DNA of 64,000 bases from Amborella trichopoda (lineage: Eukaryota > Streptophyta > Magnoliopsida > Amborellales > Amborellaceae), in contig NW_006498469.1 in assembly GCF_000471905.2 (NCBI RefSeq), positions 1,096,678 to 1,160,677 on the forward strand, in the 5' to 3' direction. Position numbers and translations under genes: made by a program. The stretch's first letter is position 1. Each line of letters starts with the position of its first letter. The notes under the pieces were generated by a model, which saw only the letters and a program-made list of their open reading frames with translations, made no database searches and was not told the origin of the DNA. Below, in pieces: positions 34,805 through 48,120 of the stretch.

Positions 34805-35757
34805 CTTCTAAGATTATCCTTTGATTTCATCTGTGAATATCTCAAATGTGCTTGCCCTTGTATCATGGCTCACAACTACACACAACACATATGCAACAAT
34901 ATAGTAAAATAAAGAAATGTACCCATACAATTAAATTCTCCCTAAGCATTGTGCCAAGAAGCATTCTATTTTTCCCTTTATTTAAGATGCACAAAGATTC
35001 AATTGAGCTACATTTAAATGGGTAGCAAGCAACTGTCATATCAATTAATTTTCATGAATTTTGAATATCCATTGAATTAGTGGAGCCTAGTTTCCTTGTA
35101 ACAATTGGATGGTTAAGATGCATTTTGGTCCATCACATACAAAAATTTCATTGCATAGTATTGTACTCCATAAACATGCCAAGAAAGAAAAGAAATTAGT
35201 TCTTTTCACCTCTAATTACTCTTTTTGTTATATGATTAGAATACCACATAAAAAACACATGGGTTGAGTTTCTTGCTCGAGTAAAATACTTCATAACGTG
35301 ATATTTAACAATTCTTTTAAACATTTAATTTAGTTCAACTCGAATTTGGAAATTAAAAAAGTATTCTCAAAATCAAATTGGCCAACAAAACAGTGGGAGG
35401 TATAATGCAGTCAAAACCACCTTGAAATCGACCGAACTAGTAGGAGTGGATTTTAAAACATGTATAAAACAAAGGCGACAAATGATTGGAGGCTGGGAAA
35501 ATCTTTCGAGCAATTTTCAAGACCTATTAGAAAGGAGGTACTATATAATAAAAACTTTCCTTGATCGAATTGGTTTGGCTTATCCATGTCAGGTTTGGCA
35601 CAATTACGACACTAGACCTTAATGGCCGTACTTGGTTGGTCCAAGACAAATGGAACCTGGCCCATACCCAACTGGTTCTCGAGTAGATAGTCTGGCCCAA
35701 CCCTATTAATTATGCAAGACAGTTGAAGGTTCTTAAAAATTAAATTTCAGAAAAAAA

Positions 35758-38700
35758 AAAAAAAGGCCTGGCACAACTGAGCCAGGGCCCCTAGCCTAGG
35801 CACAGCATTGCCTAGCCACTAGGTGAGATTTCATGCCCAACCTTGAAGGGTTGTTCTGGGTTTAATTGCTTGACCCATTGTCACCCTTTTCAACTATGCC
35901 AGTGATTATCACACAATATGTGCAAACGATGTAGTATGGTAACCCCTTCATGCATTATTAATAAGTTATGTCAGTAAAGGTGCTTGTCAAGTACATAATA
36001 CCACAAATGAGCCTTCTATCTTTATTTGATGGTGGAGATTGGCTCATTATCTTTTTGATGTTCTAGTTGGTTAATAAAATAACGATATTTTTTATTATGA
36101 TATTTCTATAATACATATTGCGATATTGCAAAGTTTCTTTTGTTTGGACATATTGGGTGTGGCATTAACATAGCAACAATGCATACAAATCTTTTTCGAA
36201 CAATAACTAGAATTTGTAAATGAAATTGTGATGTTATGCTTTGAAATAATACAGCCAAAATATGTTGATAATATTTTACTACCTGGATTTTAAGGCGTAA
36301 GGCACCATACCAAAATATCTTGCATGCGAGCCAACTAAATAAAAAAGATTCATAATGAAACAATAACAAAACCAAACAAAAATAGAATAGCCAATAATTG
36401 CAAGATATAATTATTATGTCATTCTAAAATGTGATGAAATCCAATAAAATAACATAAGTACCAGTTTACCTATTTACACATGCCAACATACATCTCCAAA
36501 AGATGGAGCAAATAATTCTACATGAAAATAACCTATATACTCTTTTCACCAAAAATGGAATGTATTGATCCTATTGAAAAAAGAAAATAATAGATACAGG
36601 GGAAGTAGCAAAGACACATGACAAAAGAAAGACCAGGAAATAGATATTTAAATGAAAACTTTAGAGATTTCTCTTGATTTGATAGTCATCACTTTCATGA
36701 TTTGTAGAAAGCAACATGCAATCATGAAAAAGATTTGCAAAAAAGCATGTAATTGTTGTGATGCATGGGATTGAAACATCAAAGGACAATGATAGGAGAG
36801 ACATAGATCAATTTAAGTTTAAGAGAAAAATATAAGGGCTAAAGAAAAAAAATGGTGATCGTCCAACTAAGTTGCAGAGAAATAGAACTTAAATAAAAAC
36901 AATTTTTTTATGGATAATAAAAATTCATGATAATTACACTTATGTATATGATATTAACTTTGATAAACATAATTCAATCTCAAAAAAATTTGAGCCGAAT
37001 TCCTAATTGGATTTTATACAATTAGGAAAATAAAACTTAGAGTGTTCTAAATTGAAAGATAATAAAAGACAAATATATGAATCAATATCAAAGTACAAGA
37101 AAAATATAAAACATGAAAAAACGATAGTGTAATTGAAATACAAAAAATAGACTGCAAGCTGAGGTTTCAAACTTTCTTAAATTATGTTTTTTGAGAGGAA
37201 GTCACTGGCAACTTTATGCTTCTTGAGGAGTGTGCTCATGGAAAGAAGAAGGCCAATTGTAAAAATTTTCATACTCAGAAACAAAAACATGGGATACTTT
37301 AGTTCGAAGCTTGTATATAAGAAAGAAGACGGTGTAAGAGCAGTATACTTGAGAATGCAATTTATAGAAAAATAAGAAAGAGACGGTTACAATGTCTATG
37401 TCAAGAGCATGCATTATTTAGATATGTAATATTTAGGTAAAATTAATTGTTAGGGAAGGGCACGTGTTTGACATGCGCATAACTAATATTTAAAATTTAT
37501 TAGATAGATTTTGAAGAAAAAAACAAAAAAACAAAAAAAACGAAGAAAAAATATGTATTAAAGTAATTGAAGCTGATTCCAAGACAAACTAGGACTTAGC
37601 TCAAGTGACATATCAAGCCACTCAAGTAATTAATAAATAAATTTAAATGTGTTCTTGCTTAGGTCATAAATATTCTTCCTAGATTGTACATATCAAATGA
37701 AACACCAACCAATAATGTGTTTATAGGTGATGATCTCTCAAGGACCAGACCCATAAAAATAAGACGGTCAATCATGAAGTTCTTTATAGTTTTGATGAGG
37801 AAGAAAACAAATTATGGGGGTATTTTATTTAGAAGCTTGGTTGTAAGGAAGTTGGAGGTGATGTCAGTGGAGGGTCTTGCACGATTCAATTATAGAAACC
37901 ATTGTAAAATGATGATTGCCATTTCTTTCCAGAAAGAAGCATTATTTAGGTAAAATTAATTATTTGGGAAAAAATTAACCAAATACGTATTATCCATATA
38001 AAAATAATATTGAGAGGGAATATATTTTATAAGAGTATCTATCTATATATCATTAGAATAATGAAGTAACAACTACTCCTAACCATCAAATGCCAAATCA
38101 GACAGTATAAAGTATGTTATGGAGTTTGAAAATAAATTTCAATGAACTTCGAGTCTAACCAATCACATACTCTAAGCCTTCAGATTTCAATCATAATCTC
38201 CGTATACAAAAGATAAATGGTTTTATTGTCTATATTTCCATAACTAAATGATTTTGGCAAGATTAGGCAATTGGAAAACAACAACGTATATTTGTTAAAT
38301 TAAGTGTTAGTACAAAAACTTGAATTTGGGTTTGACACAAGTTAATCCACACTAATTTATTCATAAATATGTTTTTTATTACATTAATTCCTAACTTTTT
38401 TGTTACATATAATTGTATGTGTTTAGGGAATAATTACCAAATATTTCACTTTCAGAGATATTTTTTAGGATGTGTGACCTTATAATGAAGAATATATTTA
38501 ACTTTTTATAATTTAGTTGAGGAAGGATACCAATCATAGGTGTACTACATTGGAAACATGATTCTTTAAAGAACCTAGCATCATGCAAATTTTCAAAATA
38601 TAAGAAAGAGATGTCTAATATGTTTAGATTTTTAGAAACAATATTTAAGCAAAACTAACTACTCTGGAGCAAATAATATGGTGTTAGCTATCATCATCAT

Positions 38701-39084
38701 CATTAGAGCATTTTCCCAATTATTTACTCTATTAAGAGCTATACCCTAAGTGAGGCCAAGTCCCCGTATCTTTTCTTGCTACTTCCAACCATTATCCTTT
38801 TGGGCATACCCTTTACAGTTTCTAAGCTTTCCACTTGAACCAATTCGCACCTCCCAATATTTAAATAATGTTAACAAGTTATATAGACTATTATTTAATA
38901 TATTAAGCAAGAAGATGACCCACTTTGTTTTTACATCATGTGTCCCTTTCCCTGCTCTCTCTTTCTCTCTCTCTCTTTATATATATATATATAGATACAC
39001 ACACACACGTAAAAACAGTGTTTCAACAGTTGTCTCTCTTTTCAAATAGTTTAAAAATAAAAGGTTCCCACCTCTTTAAATCTC
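35758..39084. other. Spacer between the duplication copies
   Basis: AT-rich, with no recognised gene. It begins with a small GC-rich inverted motif, AGCCAGGGCCCCTAGCC, near 35,780. Two short plus frames (37,184-37,375 and 37,684-37,953) lie in stretches that share GCATTATTTAG and a following TAAAATTAATT, so they may be decayed repeats of one sequence. CT then (TA)n then (CA)n microsatellites are at 38,955-39,010. If the duplication is tandem, the paralogue of this spacer should lie just left of the window. Confidence 0.5.
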
Positions 39085-41437
39085 TTCAACAATCTCTCTT
39101 TAAATTTAATCTTTTAGGTTTCCTTTTTCCTCTCTCATTTCTTTCTCCTCCTTCACTCCTCCCATGTGAATACATGGTTAAGGAAAAATAAATTTTTTGA
39201 ATGACAAAGAGAAAAATAAATTAAGAGAGAGAAAAATTATCTAAAGAGGAATACTTGACATAAAGATTGTAAGAGAGGTGAGAGAGAGAGGAGAGAGAGA
39301 GAAAAGATTGTTGGGTCTATGTTGCCATCTAAGGCCTTATTAGTGCTTGTAATTGAACTTTTGATTTAATGGAACATAGATTCAATGGGAGTGTGGTCTT
39401 GTGTATACCCTACTAAGCGAATGATGTGTACTGATACCGGAGTGAGCTTTAGAAGCAAGGCCAGTCTGGTTCGGAAAACCCATGTTACCAGGACATAAAG
39501 CATAAATCGATAAGGGTTATAATGGGTCATCTCTTTATGAGGTCGGAGTACGCTTGGAAGAGTGAGTTGAGTGACTGTGTAGCCTTTGTGTGTGATGGAG
39601 GCTTTCAGAGATGGAGCCAAAGCTTCATCTGTGTACCATCACACGACATGCACATAAGATAGCCGTTTTTGGGAAAGCGAACCACCTCTTCTAAAGTCAT
39701 ATTTGAATAATTAAAAATATTAAAAATAAGTTTGTATAGCTCAAGCTCTTGGCTTTAGGGAAATGAAAAATGAGTTTTGGAAACTGTGTGCTTTGAGGAA
39801 GCATTGAACCAAATTTTTTTGATAAGTGTAAGAAGGCTTGTGCATAAAATAATGTTATCATCTATTATTTTTTTACTTAAATTAATTGATAGGAAAATAG
39901 TTTAGGAAATGAGAGATAATGGTTCTAGCACCTTCCATATGATCTTGATGCCTTATCTATGGAATGGAGGGCTCATCTCTCTTACCCCACAAGTCACCCA
40001 AGATCAATAGTACATATTCAATCTCATATGAAGAGGCAATCCATAGAAAACCCTAATAAACCCAGAAACCCTTTCATGCACTATAAATAGGGGTGCACCC
40101 TACCCAATATTCTCTACATCAAAAGTTTCACTCTCTCTCTCTCATACCCAACATAGGGGCACGCCCCATTCTTAGAAACTCTCTCTCTCTATCTCTGTCT
40201 CTCTCTCTTTGAAACTTTCTCTCTCCCTATGGTAAACTATGGGGCAAGCCCCTCTCATTGCGCCTTGAGATCTCTCATCTCTCTCTCATCTTTCATCTTA
40301 TTGTGATATGATCTAAAGGGTTTAGGGTGTAGTAAAAGAGATTTTATCTCTCTCAACTAGGCTATCAAGGGGGTTCACCTATGTTTAAGTTTTGTGATTG
40401 AAAGCGGATCATGTTCCATTGGAGTGGCTTGGCTTAAACTTGCTTTCCCGATATTGAGATTGAAGATTGATCATTAATCAAGCACTATCGGAAGGATGTC
40501 ACTCGATGTGGGGTGTAAGTAGCCCGGTTGAAGTAATCTCTGATACTCTCTTTGTGTTTCATGTCATATTTACTTATTGTACCTTTCATTATTCCCAAGT
40601 ATAGGTTGTGTATTTTCATTATTATTAAAGAAAAGTTTTAATTGGCTTCAAGTTCTTGATATCCTAGTTGTGTAATTTTCTTTATTTTGTTAGAAGTTGA
40701 TTTATTGTAAAAGGACTATTTGTGAGTAATCTAAGCCGTGAAGAAAAAGAAAAAGAATTGATAATAAAAATATATAAATACACTTTAGCTAGATCCCACG
40801 AGTCATTCTTCAGAGATATAGTGAGAGGAAGAGAGAAAAGTACAAAAAGAAAAATGTGAGAGAGATTTTAGGAAAGAAATAGGAAAGAAAATTACAAAGA
40901 GAGATAAGTTATAGAGCAACATGTGTGAGAAAGACAGCTAGAGAGTAACATAAGAGATAAACATAGAGAGAGAGAGAATATGGAAGATGAATCCATGAGA
41001 CGTGAGAGGAAGAACAAAATTCAAGAAAAGAAAAATGCAAGAAAAATTATAAAAAAGAAATATGGTGGTAAATTAGAAAGAGGCAGATATGCTAGAGAGG
41101 AACTTGTGACAAAGAGATGGGCTGAAAGAAAAACAAAGAAAGAATTTTAAGACAAAGGAACAAAGGAAGATATGAGATAAGAGAATTAAGGAAATAAACT
41201 TTTCAATAAATATTAGACAGCTAAAAAAATTGTAACTAAATTAGAAAGAAATAATATTTACTCACTGCATCCTTTGAAATAGTGTGTGCCCTTAAAATAT
41301 AACTACCTCTTTCTATAACGTATGACCTTAAAAAAACACCCTTACCAGGATTAGAAAGGTGAGTTTACATTAGGAAGGGTTTTGATCCTTGATACCAACC
41401 ACTTAAAAACTTAAGAGAAATGATAATATGTGCTCTT
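39085..41437 (+). repeat. Segmental duplication block A', copy 2
   Basis: Paralogue of 1-2,436 in the same orientation. It includes the A-element repeat with a clearer start (TGTTGGGT at 39,309). It ends at the fusion to block B: GTGCTCTTG from A, then TTGGGACGCCAAAAGTCC from B, at about 41,438. This fusion marks the missing 8 kb. Confidence 0.85.
39309..40800 (+). mobile_element. LTR-like repeat 'A element', copy in A'
   Basis: Same repeat as 220-1,715. TGTTGGGT start at 39,309, GAGGTCGGAGTACG block near 39,540, TATAAATAG at 40,082-40,090 and a CT-rich leader after it. Internal frames are short and shared with the other copies only in part. No primer-binding site is seen on either side. Confidence 0.5.
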
Positions 41438-41890
41438 GTCTATTGGGACGCCAAAAGTCCTTAAAATCAACTACTAGAAGCTCTAAATCCACCCACAAAC
41501 AATTGCCTTTGTTTTGGGAAATCGAAAAAAATCAAAAAGTAATTGATCTTTTGATAAATCTCAAAAGAGTGGGGTTTGGGGTAGTTTTTATCAACCTAAA
41601 AGCCCTGATTGGTTTTGGGGGTTCAAATTATCCCCAAAACCCTTACCCCAAAAATGACTTTTTTTAACCCTCAACGATACCCATTTTCCGCATTTTCTCA
41701 ACCTGTCACGAGGCGGCACCCAAAGTGTAGCCCCTAGGCGGGTGCCCAAACTCAAGACACATACTGACCTCACCTAGCAAAAGCACTGTCATTTTTAAAA
41801 AAATTTCACCTAGGTAGTTGGGGGGGCTAATTATCGAACAATGGTGTGTACATGCTAGGATGATTACATATGGGGTTTTAAGGTTTATCA

Positions 41891-41921
<31 letters not shown>

Positions 41922-42679
41922 CATACACATAGACATATGCTAAGATGATTACATATGTGGGTTCTAAGGTTCTTTTTTTCTTTTCTTTTTTGTTTTTGGA
42001 TGGCTCAAAGTTGGGTCTTTGGGTGGAGCATTTGAGGACTCCATTGAGATTGTACCTTTTTTTCTGTTTATTTTGATTATTTCTCATGAAACACCTATAC
42101 CGTGTATTATTTCTTGAGACCTATTTTGATTTTTTTTTTAAATTGTGCTTTGGTCATTTGCAAAGAGTTTGACTGATGGAATTGAAATGACCATGATAAT
42201 AAAAATTCAAGATCTGCTGCCTCAGAGTTCAGAATTGGCACATTCCATTACTCATGAGTTGGGAATAAAATTTGATCACGTGAATAAAAGTTGTACTGAA
42301 ATTTTAATATTATGTACTTGAGGGTTCTTGCCATATTTCTTTCACTGATAGTGCTTTTTACTATTATTTGTGGTTCCTTGTATATGTTTTCTAGTTAAGT
42401 GAGATTTGGTTTCACTATTGATTATCAAGTGATATGAATGATTCAGGTCCAAATGTTAAATTTTACAAGTGAAGGAAATGGTGCTCTCATAAGATGGGTT
42501 ATCTTTCTGAATGGTCCAAAAGATAACATTCAGAGGTAATAGCTTTCATTTTGGCATCTGAACATTTTAAGGAAATTAGAGCAACAATTGTAGTTTGTGG
42601 AAGGTTTAGATCCTGCTGAAATCTATTTAAATAATGAAGAATATGACAATAATGAAGACAATTTTCTAGATTTATATAT

Positions 42680-42896
42680 GGAAAGAAAATGCTGAGATTA
42701 GCCCACTAGCTCATATGTACATATGAATTCATATGAGCCCAACGACCCAGATTGAATCTGAGCCGATCCGAGGGTCACGACCTCATTTCGTATTTAAACA
42801 CGAAATGAGGTCGTGACCAACAATTGGCTCAGATTCAATATGAGTCATTGGGCTCATATGTTCATAGGAGCTAGTGGGCTAATCTCAGTGTTTTCC
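42680..42896. mobile_element. Foldback MITE with 9-bp target duplication, copy 2
   Basis: 217 bp flanked by TTTATATAT at 42,671-42,679 and 42,897-42,905. Terminal inverted repeats start GGAAAGAAAATGCTGAGATT and end AATCTCAGTGTTTTCC. The inverted arms continue inward (CATATGAGCCCAACGAC) to a centre of two 19-base complementary stretches around ATTTAAAC, so almost the whole element folds on itself. The 9-bp duplication fits Mutator-like elements. There is no coding capacity. It is longer and more symmetrical than the copy at 11,709, which lost part of its centre. Confidence 0.88.
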
Positions 42897-42909
42897 TTTA
42901 TATATTATA

Positions 42910-44192
42910 TAGGTAATGTGTTTCACAAGCATGGCTCTGAGTTGCATCTCATTCGTCGCGATAGAGTTGGAGCAATTGATAAAAGAATTTAGTGCAATCT
43001 GTGACTGTATCCAGAGATACAAACAATTTGGCTTTCTAGAAAATTCTCATAAATGAAGAATAGTATTTTTTTTAGCGTGCTTCAAGATGTGGATGGATAC
43101 TTTCGTTATCTTATGAAAGCCAGATCATGTTTTTGAATGGTGTTGAAATTATATTGAATTGATTCATTATCTACCAGGCCATGCTTTAATATTTTTCTAT
43201 CCTTTTTTAATACTTCAATACAAAAGGAGGTAGCTTCTATCTTTAGCTGATTGCAGCTAAGTAAAGACAAACTCTACTCCTTCACACTGAGGCGAGTGCA
43301 CCATACTGAAGATTAATATTCGGTGTTTTCCAATTTGGTATTGTAATTCGGTGCCGCTTAAGGCACACAATTTCTTTCCACAATTGTTACAAATATGTTA
43401 TGTTTAGTATCCCTGTCATTCCATTCGAAATCACTTTGTGAATGGAAATTAAATTCTTTCCTCACTTTGCATGCAGATGGTGTTGGAATTAGTCCACAAC
43501 AAAATGTAGATTGACCTCAAATCTCCTTTCTACTTCTCAGTTCATTATAAGTTTTCTTAATCATGTGGAAATGACCACTGGACTGAGGTTTTATTTTCTA
43601 AGAAAGACACAAATCTGGTCTACGGAGTTTTTTTAGATAGAGACTTTGTACCAATTACCCCCCCTTTTTTCGGTGAAATAAAGATATGCACTACTTTAGG
43701 GATATTGGATTACATTGTAATCTTAAGTTGATGTTTGTTGTGATTTTTCAATTAATATTCAACATTGTGAACAATCTAAATACTAGCTGGTGTTTTTAGG
43801 TAATGTATCTCTCAAGCATTGCTCTAAGTTGCGTTATATTCCTTGTGATAGAGTTGGAGCAATTGATAAAAGAATTTAGTATAATATGTGATTGTTTCCA
43901 GAGAGCCATACAATATCTGGCTTACTAGTAATTCTCATAAATGAAGAATAATATTTTGTTTAGCATGTTTCAAGATGTGGATGGATACTTTTGTTATCTT
44001 ATGGAAGGAATATCGTGTTTTGAATGGTGTTGAAAACATATTGAATTGATTCATTATCTTTTATGCGTAGTTATATCAATCTACCAGCCCATGCTTCAAT
44101 ATTTTTCTTTCCTTTATTAATACTTCAATACGGGAGGAGGCAGCTTCTATCGTTAGTTGATTGCAGCTAAGTAAAGACAAATTCTACTCCTC
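42910..44192 (+). repeat. 375-bp block duplicated in copy 2
   Basis: 42,910-43,284 and 43,797-44,192 are similar (TAGGTAATG start; GTAAAGACAAA, CTCTACTCC end). They are separated by 513 bp that has no counterpart in copy 1. Copy 1 has one block, at 12,054-12,368. Both blocks contain the exon-like frame with HKHGSELHLIRRDRVGAIDK in the first and a diverged form in the second. Either copy 2 gained a local tandem duplication of about 0.9 kb or copy 1 lost one repeat plus the spacer. Confidence 0.75.
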
Positions 44193-45000
44193 CAAAAGAT
44201 TCAAAAGTTCATGTAATGATTCAAATGATTAGCTAAAGTTGAATGGCCTAACGTTCCTATGATTCACGAGTTTATGGTATTATTCAACTAATTAGCTATA
44301 ACCAAATGGCCTAACGTATAAATAATTGACCACATGATTTTTTCTTTATTTCATTGATTATTGTTTTGGAATTTCTATGGAGTTTAGATTATTCATGTAG
44401 TTATCTGCCATTAAATTATTATTATGAATTCTCACTTTTGGTTACTGTTTTATTTGAAAGTAATATGGTTTGCTTATTATTGGTAGGAGTTTCAAGTTCA
44501 ATTTAGTAACAACATTAATCTATCATATTTTCCATATAAATAAATACCTCCAAATCAATTCCCGCTATGCAAATTTCATTGTGACGCTAGTGGATATGAT
44601 GTGTCACACTTAATGCAATGATCCTTTTCTTCGTCTTTCTGAGAAAGGTATTGGGTTGTGGTTATCCTTTTCCTTAGGGCTACTTCAAAGGATCATTTCT
44701 GATATATTGTGGCCTTAAAGAATTTATGGCTAACTACTCTATGCTTAATCTATCATTTGATGTGTTCAGGGTTTGTAATATATTTTGTTGATTTATGATT
44801 TGATTTATGCTTACTCCAGAGCTTTTGAATTCATTGAGTCATCTTTGTATTGCCAAAAGCAGGGTAATGTCACGCTGTTGCCAAAAGCTTGGTAACATTA
44901 TCTATATTGCTCATCTGTGGGCATGGAATTGATTGGTTTGCCAAACGCTTAGTAATGTTATGGTTGTGCTTCCATTAATGCATCTCTATCACCTTTTCAT

Positions 45001-45002
<2 letters not shown>

Positions 45003-45049
<47 letters not shown>

Positions 45050-45063
45050 CTCTCTCTCTCTCC
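45003..45063 (+). repeat. CT microsatellite, copy 2
   Basis: Paralogue of the tract at 13,921 and of similar length, with a single CG interruption instead of a T run. It ends in CCAG, followed by an open block VLIEAYNLRGTVHDLS. Confidence 0.8.
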
Positions 45064-45290
45064 AGGTCTTAATTGAAGCATACAACCTTAGAGGGACAGT
45101 TCACGACCTGTCCTAGAGCACAACCAGAAAGCTTAGAAGACTCTGCTCGGTACAATGATCTTCATTAATATGTATCTTGTTGTGTTTAGAAGCGTTGCCT
45201 TCTATTGTGGTTTAAGATTCTAGTTCCTACACATGTGGCTCAATTTTGTCTAATTGAGTAATTCATCGCTACATCGCAAAATATTTTGCA

Positions 45291-45536
45291 ATGTTTGCGA
45301 ACTTCGAGTGCAAAGAAGTGGGGTTTTTGAAAAGGGTGGATAAGTGTCTATCAGAAACAGGTTCGGGCTGGCCATTGCATTTATTTGAATCATGGATCAA
45401 TTGTTATGCAGCAATGTCTTTATTGTACATGTACAATAATTCTATTAAAATTATTTCATTGATGTTTTGTTTGTTATGTACTAATGCTTTTTATTATTCC
45501 ATATACATTGTGTTAATAGTGTATATCGACTATTAA
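45291..45536 (+). pseudogene. Exon-like ORF after the CT tract
   Basis: 81 codons: MFANFECKEVGFLKRVDKCL, then SETGSGWPLHLFESWINCYA. The copy-1 paralogue (14,211-14,340) has the same text with two stops. The last third is encoded by the start of the GTTAAC array and is not credible as protein. Possibly part of the same gene fragment as the exon-like blocks upstream. Confidence 0.25.
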
Positions 45537-46590
45537 CAATCTATAAACCTCACTCTTGACTGTCCATGTACCCTATTAAGGGTGTCTACGGAATATTTAA
45601 CATTGTATACATACATTCTGTAATGATGGGAATGGATTGTATGTGGGCTATCCATTCTATACATACAATTAATGATATGTATAAATTGTTAACATTGTAT
45701 GCACACTAATAATAATAAGTATATGGATCATTAACTGCCCGTACACATTGTTAATAGTTTGTATGGACACTTAATGATCCATATGCGATGTATGAACTAT
45801 TAACAGTCCATATGCGGTTTATGGAGAGTTAACAATGTGTTTGAACAGACAACAGTCCATAAACAATTTTGGAAGTGTTCATGGACTTCTATGGACTATT
45901 AACGCACTATTAACAGTGTGTGTGGACAGTTAAGAGACCATGTACACTTTTAATTGTGATTATGAAATATGGATTGTTCACAATGTTCCTTCACTGTTAA
46001 CCGTGTTTATATACTGTTAACAGTGTTCATACACTATTACACCGTTAATCATCTTAATTGGATGGACCTTGATATCCAATCGTCTACATTTCAATTTTAT
46101 TGTTAAACCATGGGAATGGGTTGTTGTGTGTGGATTGTCCATTCCCTACACACAGTTAATAATATGTATGAGTTGTTAACATTGTATTAACAATTCTTAC
46201 GCACTATTAATAGTTTGTATGGCCTATATCAATCCATATATGCTATATGACCTGTTAAGCATGTGTATACAATGGTAATTGTCCATACACACTGTGAACA
46301 GTGTTCATGGATGAATAAGGACTGTTAACACACTGTTAATAGTATGTGTGGTCTGTTAACAGTGTATATGGACTGTTAACAGATCGTGCACACTATTAAC
46401 AAATTGTTAACAATCTGCGCAGTTGATCTATAAGTATATGGAAGGGTGATAGTCCCATACATACTGTTAACAGTCCATAGAAACAAAGAGCAATGTGCAT
46501 GGCCTTGAAATATTGGTTATCAGTGTGTATATGGACTGTCAACGGTCCATAGATATTGTTTACAGTCCATACAAACTGCTAAAACATATT
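45505..46590. repeat. GTTAAC-palindrome-rich degenerate array, copy 2
   Basis: Paralogue of 14,420-15,560 with the same order of words, including the two sub-blocks that begin GGGAATGG (near 45,628 and 46,114). It is shorter because only one 31-bp unit is present. The self-complementary words are kept, though many have single changes (GTTAATAGT, GTTAACCGT). Confidence 0.75.
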
Positions 46591-46619
46591 AGTAATAATA
46601 AAAAGCATGGTTTTTATGC

Positions 46620-48120
46620 AGATGGTATGGGGTGGCAGATTCCCCAAGGAATCAGAAAATGAATGTTATACGGTATTTTTGACGTGCTTGTATCCCCGAG
46701 ATGCATAAGGAGAGAGTCAGTAACAACCTGGTTCTGCCAGTACCCAAGACATCGCCAGACCATGGGAACACTGTAAAACTAGCCTAAAACTGAGCAAGCT
46801 CTGAAAAAGTATCGGAACGGCTTCAAAATACATGAAAATGGTACTTTGCAATGCCTGAAGGACGCTCACAAAGTTTCGTTACATTCCGATAAGTTTTGAT
46901 ATGACCAAGACGAAACTAGGTTCCCAAATCCTATTCCTATCATGAAAAAAAAGGACCTTATAACTACAATCTTATTCTCGGGGCTTCAAAACAGTACCAA
47001 ACCACCGCTATCAAATCTGAAATGTCAAAAACCTGTACCAGACCACCTTCCAAGACCATTCTGGGCCCAACTTACTATAAAATGGTAGGTTTTACATTAT
47101 TGCGGTGTAGCCACGGTGAACCAGTTCCCATTTATGGAAACTGTGGTTTCTCATTTTGGGATGATTTTTAATGCTCATAACTTGCTCGTTTTGTGTCAGT
47201 ATAAGTTCAAATTTTGACACAAGCTAGGTCTCGATGACTCGGTCGTTTTGACATAATGCACGAGTCATGAGATGGCCCGAAACGAGAGAATTTCTATAGA
47301 GAAGATGAACTCGAAAGCCTAAAAATCAGATTTTAGACAAGAGGACATCCCAAACTTAGTGAAATCATAATTTGAGATTCCGGTGTTGGATCGTCACAAA
47401 ATTGGGACTATTGCAACCGTATCGCGAAGGGTTACGAATTGGCCTAGTCTTCACATACAATAGGAAGTTTGATAATGCGAATTTCAAGGTTAAAAAAAGG
47501 TAAGATTTCTAATCGTCAGAATCCCATTTTCTAGCAACTTCCCAAATTTTGAATATGCTCAAACAAAAAGCAAATCAGAAGAAATTTAGAGAAAAAACAA
47601 TCGTGACAATGTCCACTTAAATTTATGATCAAAATGAGGACTCAGAAGATCGTGAATCGTTCCGGATTGGTGGTCGAAGTTTATGGACTTAGTGGATTTT
47701 TGGTCCTTCATGGAAAGTCTGTTTTAAGATGATCAAAGGGCGTTAAAATATTCGTGATAGATCAAGCACCGATTCTACGACAATTGATCACTTGAATTAT
47801 GGTCGAACGCATCCGAAATAGCAAGAAGCCCCTCATGGAGGGATGGTTTTTTTAATTGCTCAAAAGATCTAAGTGGTATTTTGGTCATTGTGTCCAAAAA
47901 CGGGATTTTATTTTAATACCATTGAATTGTATTTTTTAAAAATTTCTCTTAGTTTTGAGCATGCCACCCTTGTTTTGTGGTTGCTCTACATAAGTAAGCT
48001 TAAGTAATTTGTTGTAAGGGTTGGAGAAGGCTTGATCATTTGTGAATGAAATTGAAGCATTAAGCTTGTGTCATTTAATTTTAATTTTAACTCTCCAGAT
48101 CTAGTGGCAAGGAGAGAGAA
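46620..48120 (+). mobile_element. Probable LTR or 5' region of a Ty3/gypsy element, copy 2
   Basis: Paralogue of 15,590-17,120. The TATA position reads CTACATAAGT at 47,986-47,995, so the box is damaged in this copy. The R-like stretch with GTAAGGGTTGG is kept. Confidence 0.4.

Larger units (their letters stand above)
10458..35757 (+). repeat. Segmental duplication block B to U2, copy 1
   Basis: It aligns with 41,440-64,000 over its whole length up to 34,311, where the window ends in the other copy. Order and orientation are the same. Differences are indels. Copy 1 alone has about 750 bp at 12,912-13,660, three extra 275-bp units and about 0.9 kb at 26,655-27,575. Copy 2 alone has a duplicated 375-bp block and about 0.5 kb at 49,080-49,590. 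The pattern is a tandem segmental duplication that has diverged by substitution and indel since it formed. Confidence 0.88.
30625..35757 (+). repeat. U unit 2 of copy 1 (5.1 kb)
   Basis: Tandem repeat of U unit 1, starting ACCCTTCTTCAATGTGATTC. It differs by an intact exon-like frame before GTAAGT at 30,930, a hairpin with a shorter right arm and loop, and the 0.9-kb insertion at 33,891-34,804. It ends in a poly-A run at 35,750-35,764, after which the unique spacer begins. Confidence 0.85.

Noticed and set aside
38750-39191. ORFs of 88-99 codons rich in Ser, Leu, Tyr, Ile
   Set aside because: They are translations of the CT, TA and CA microsatellites at 38,955-39,010.
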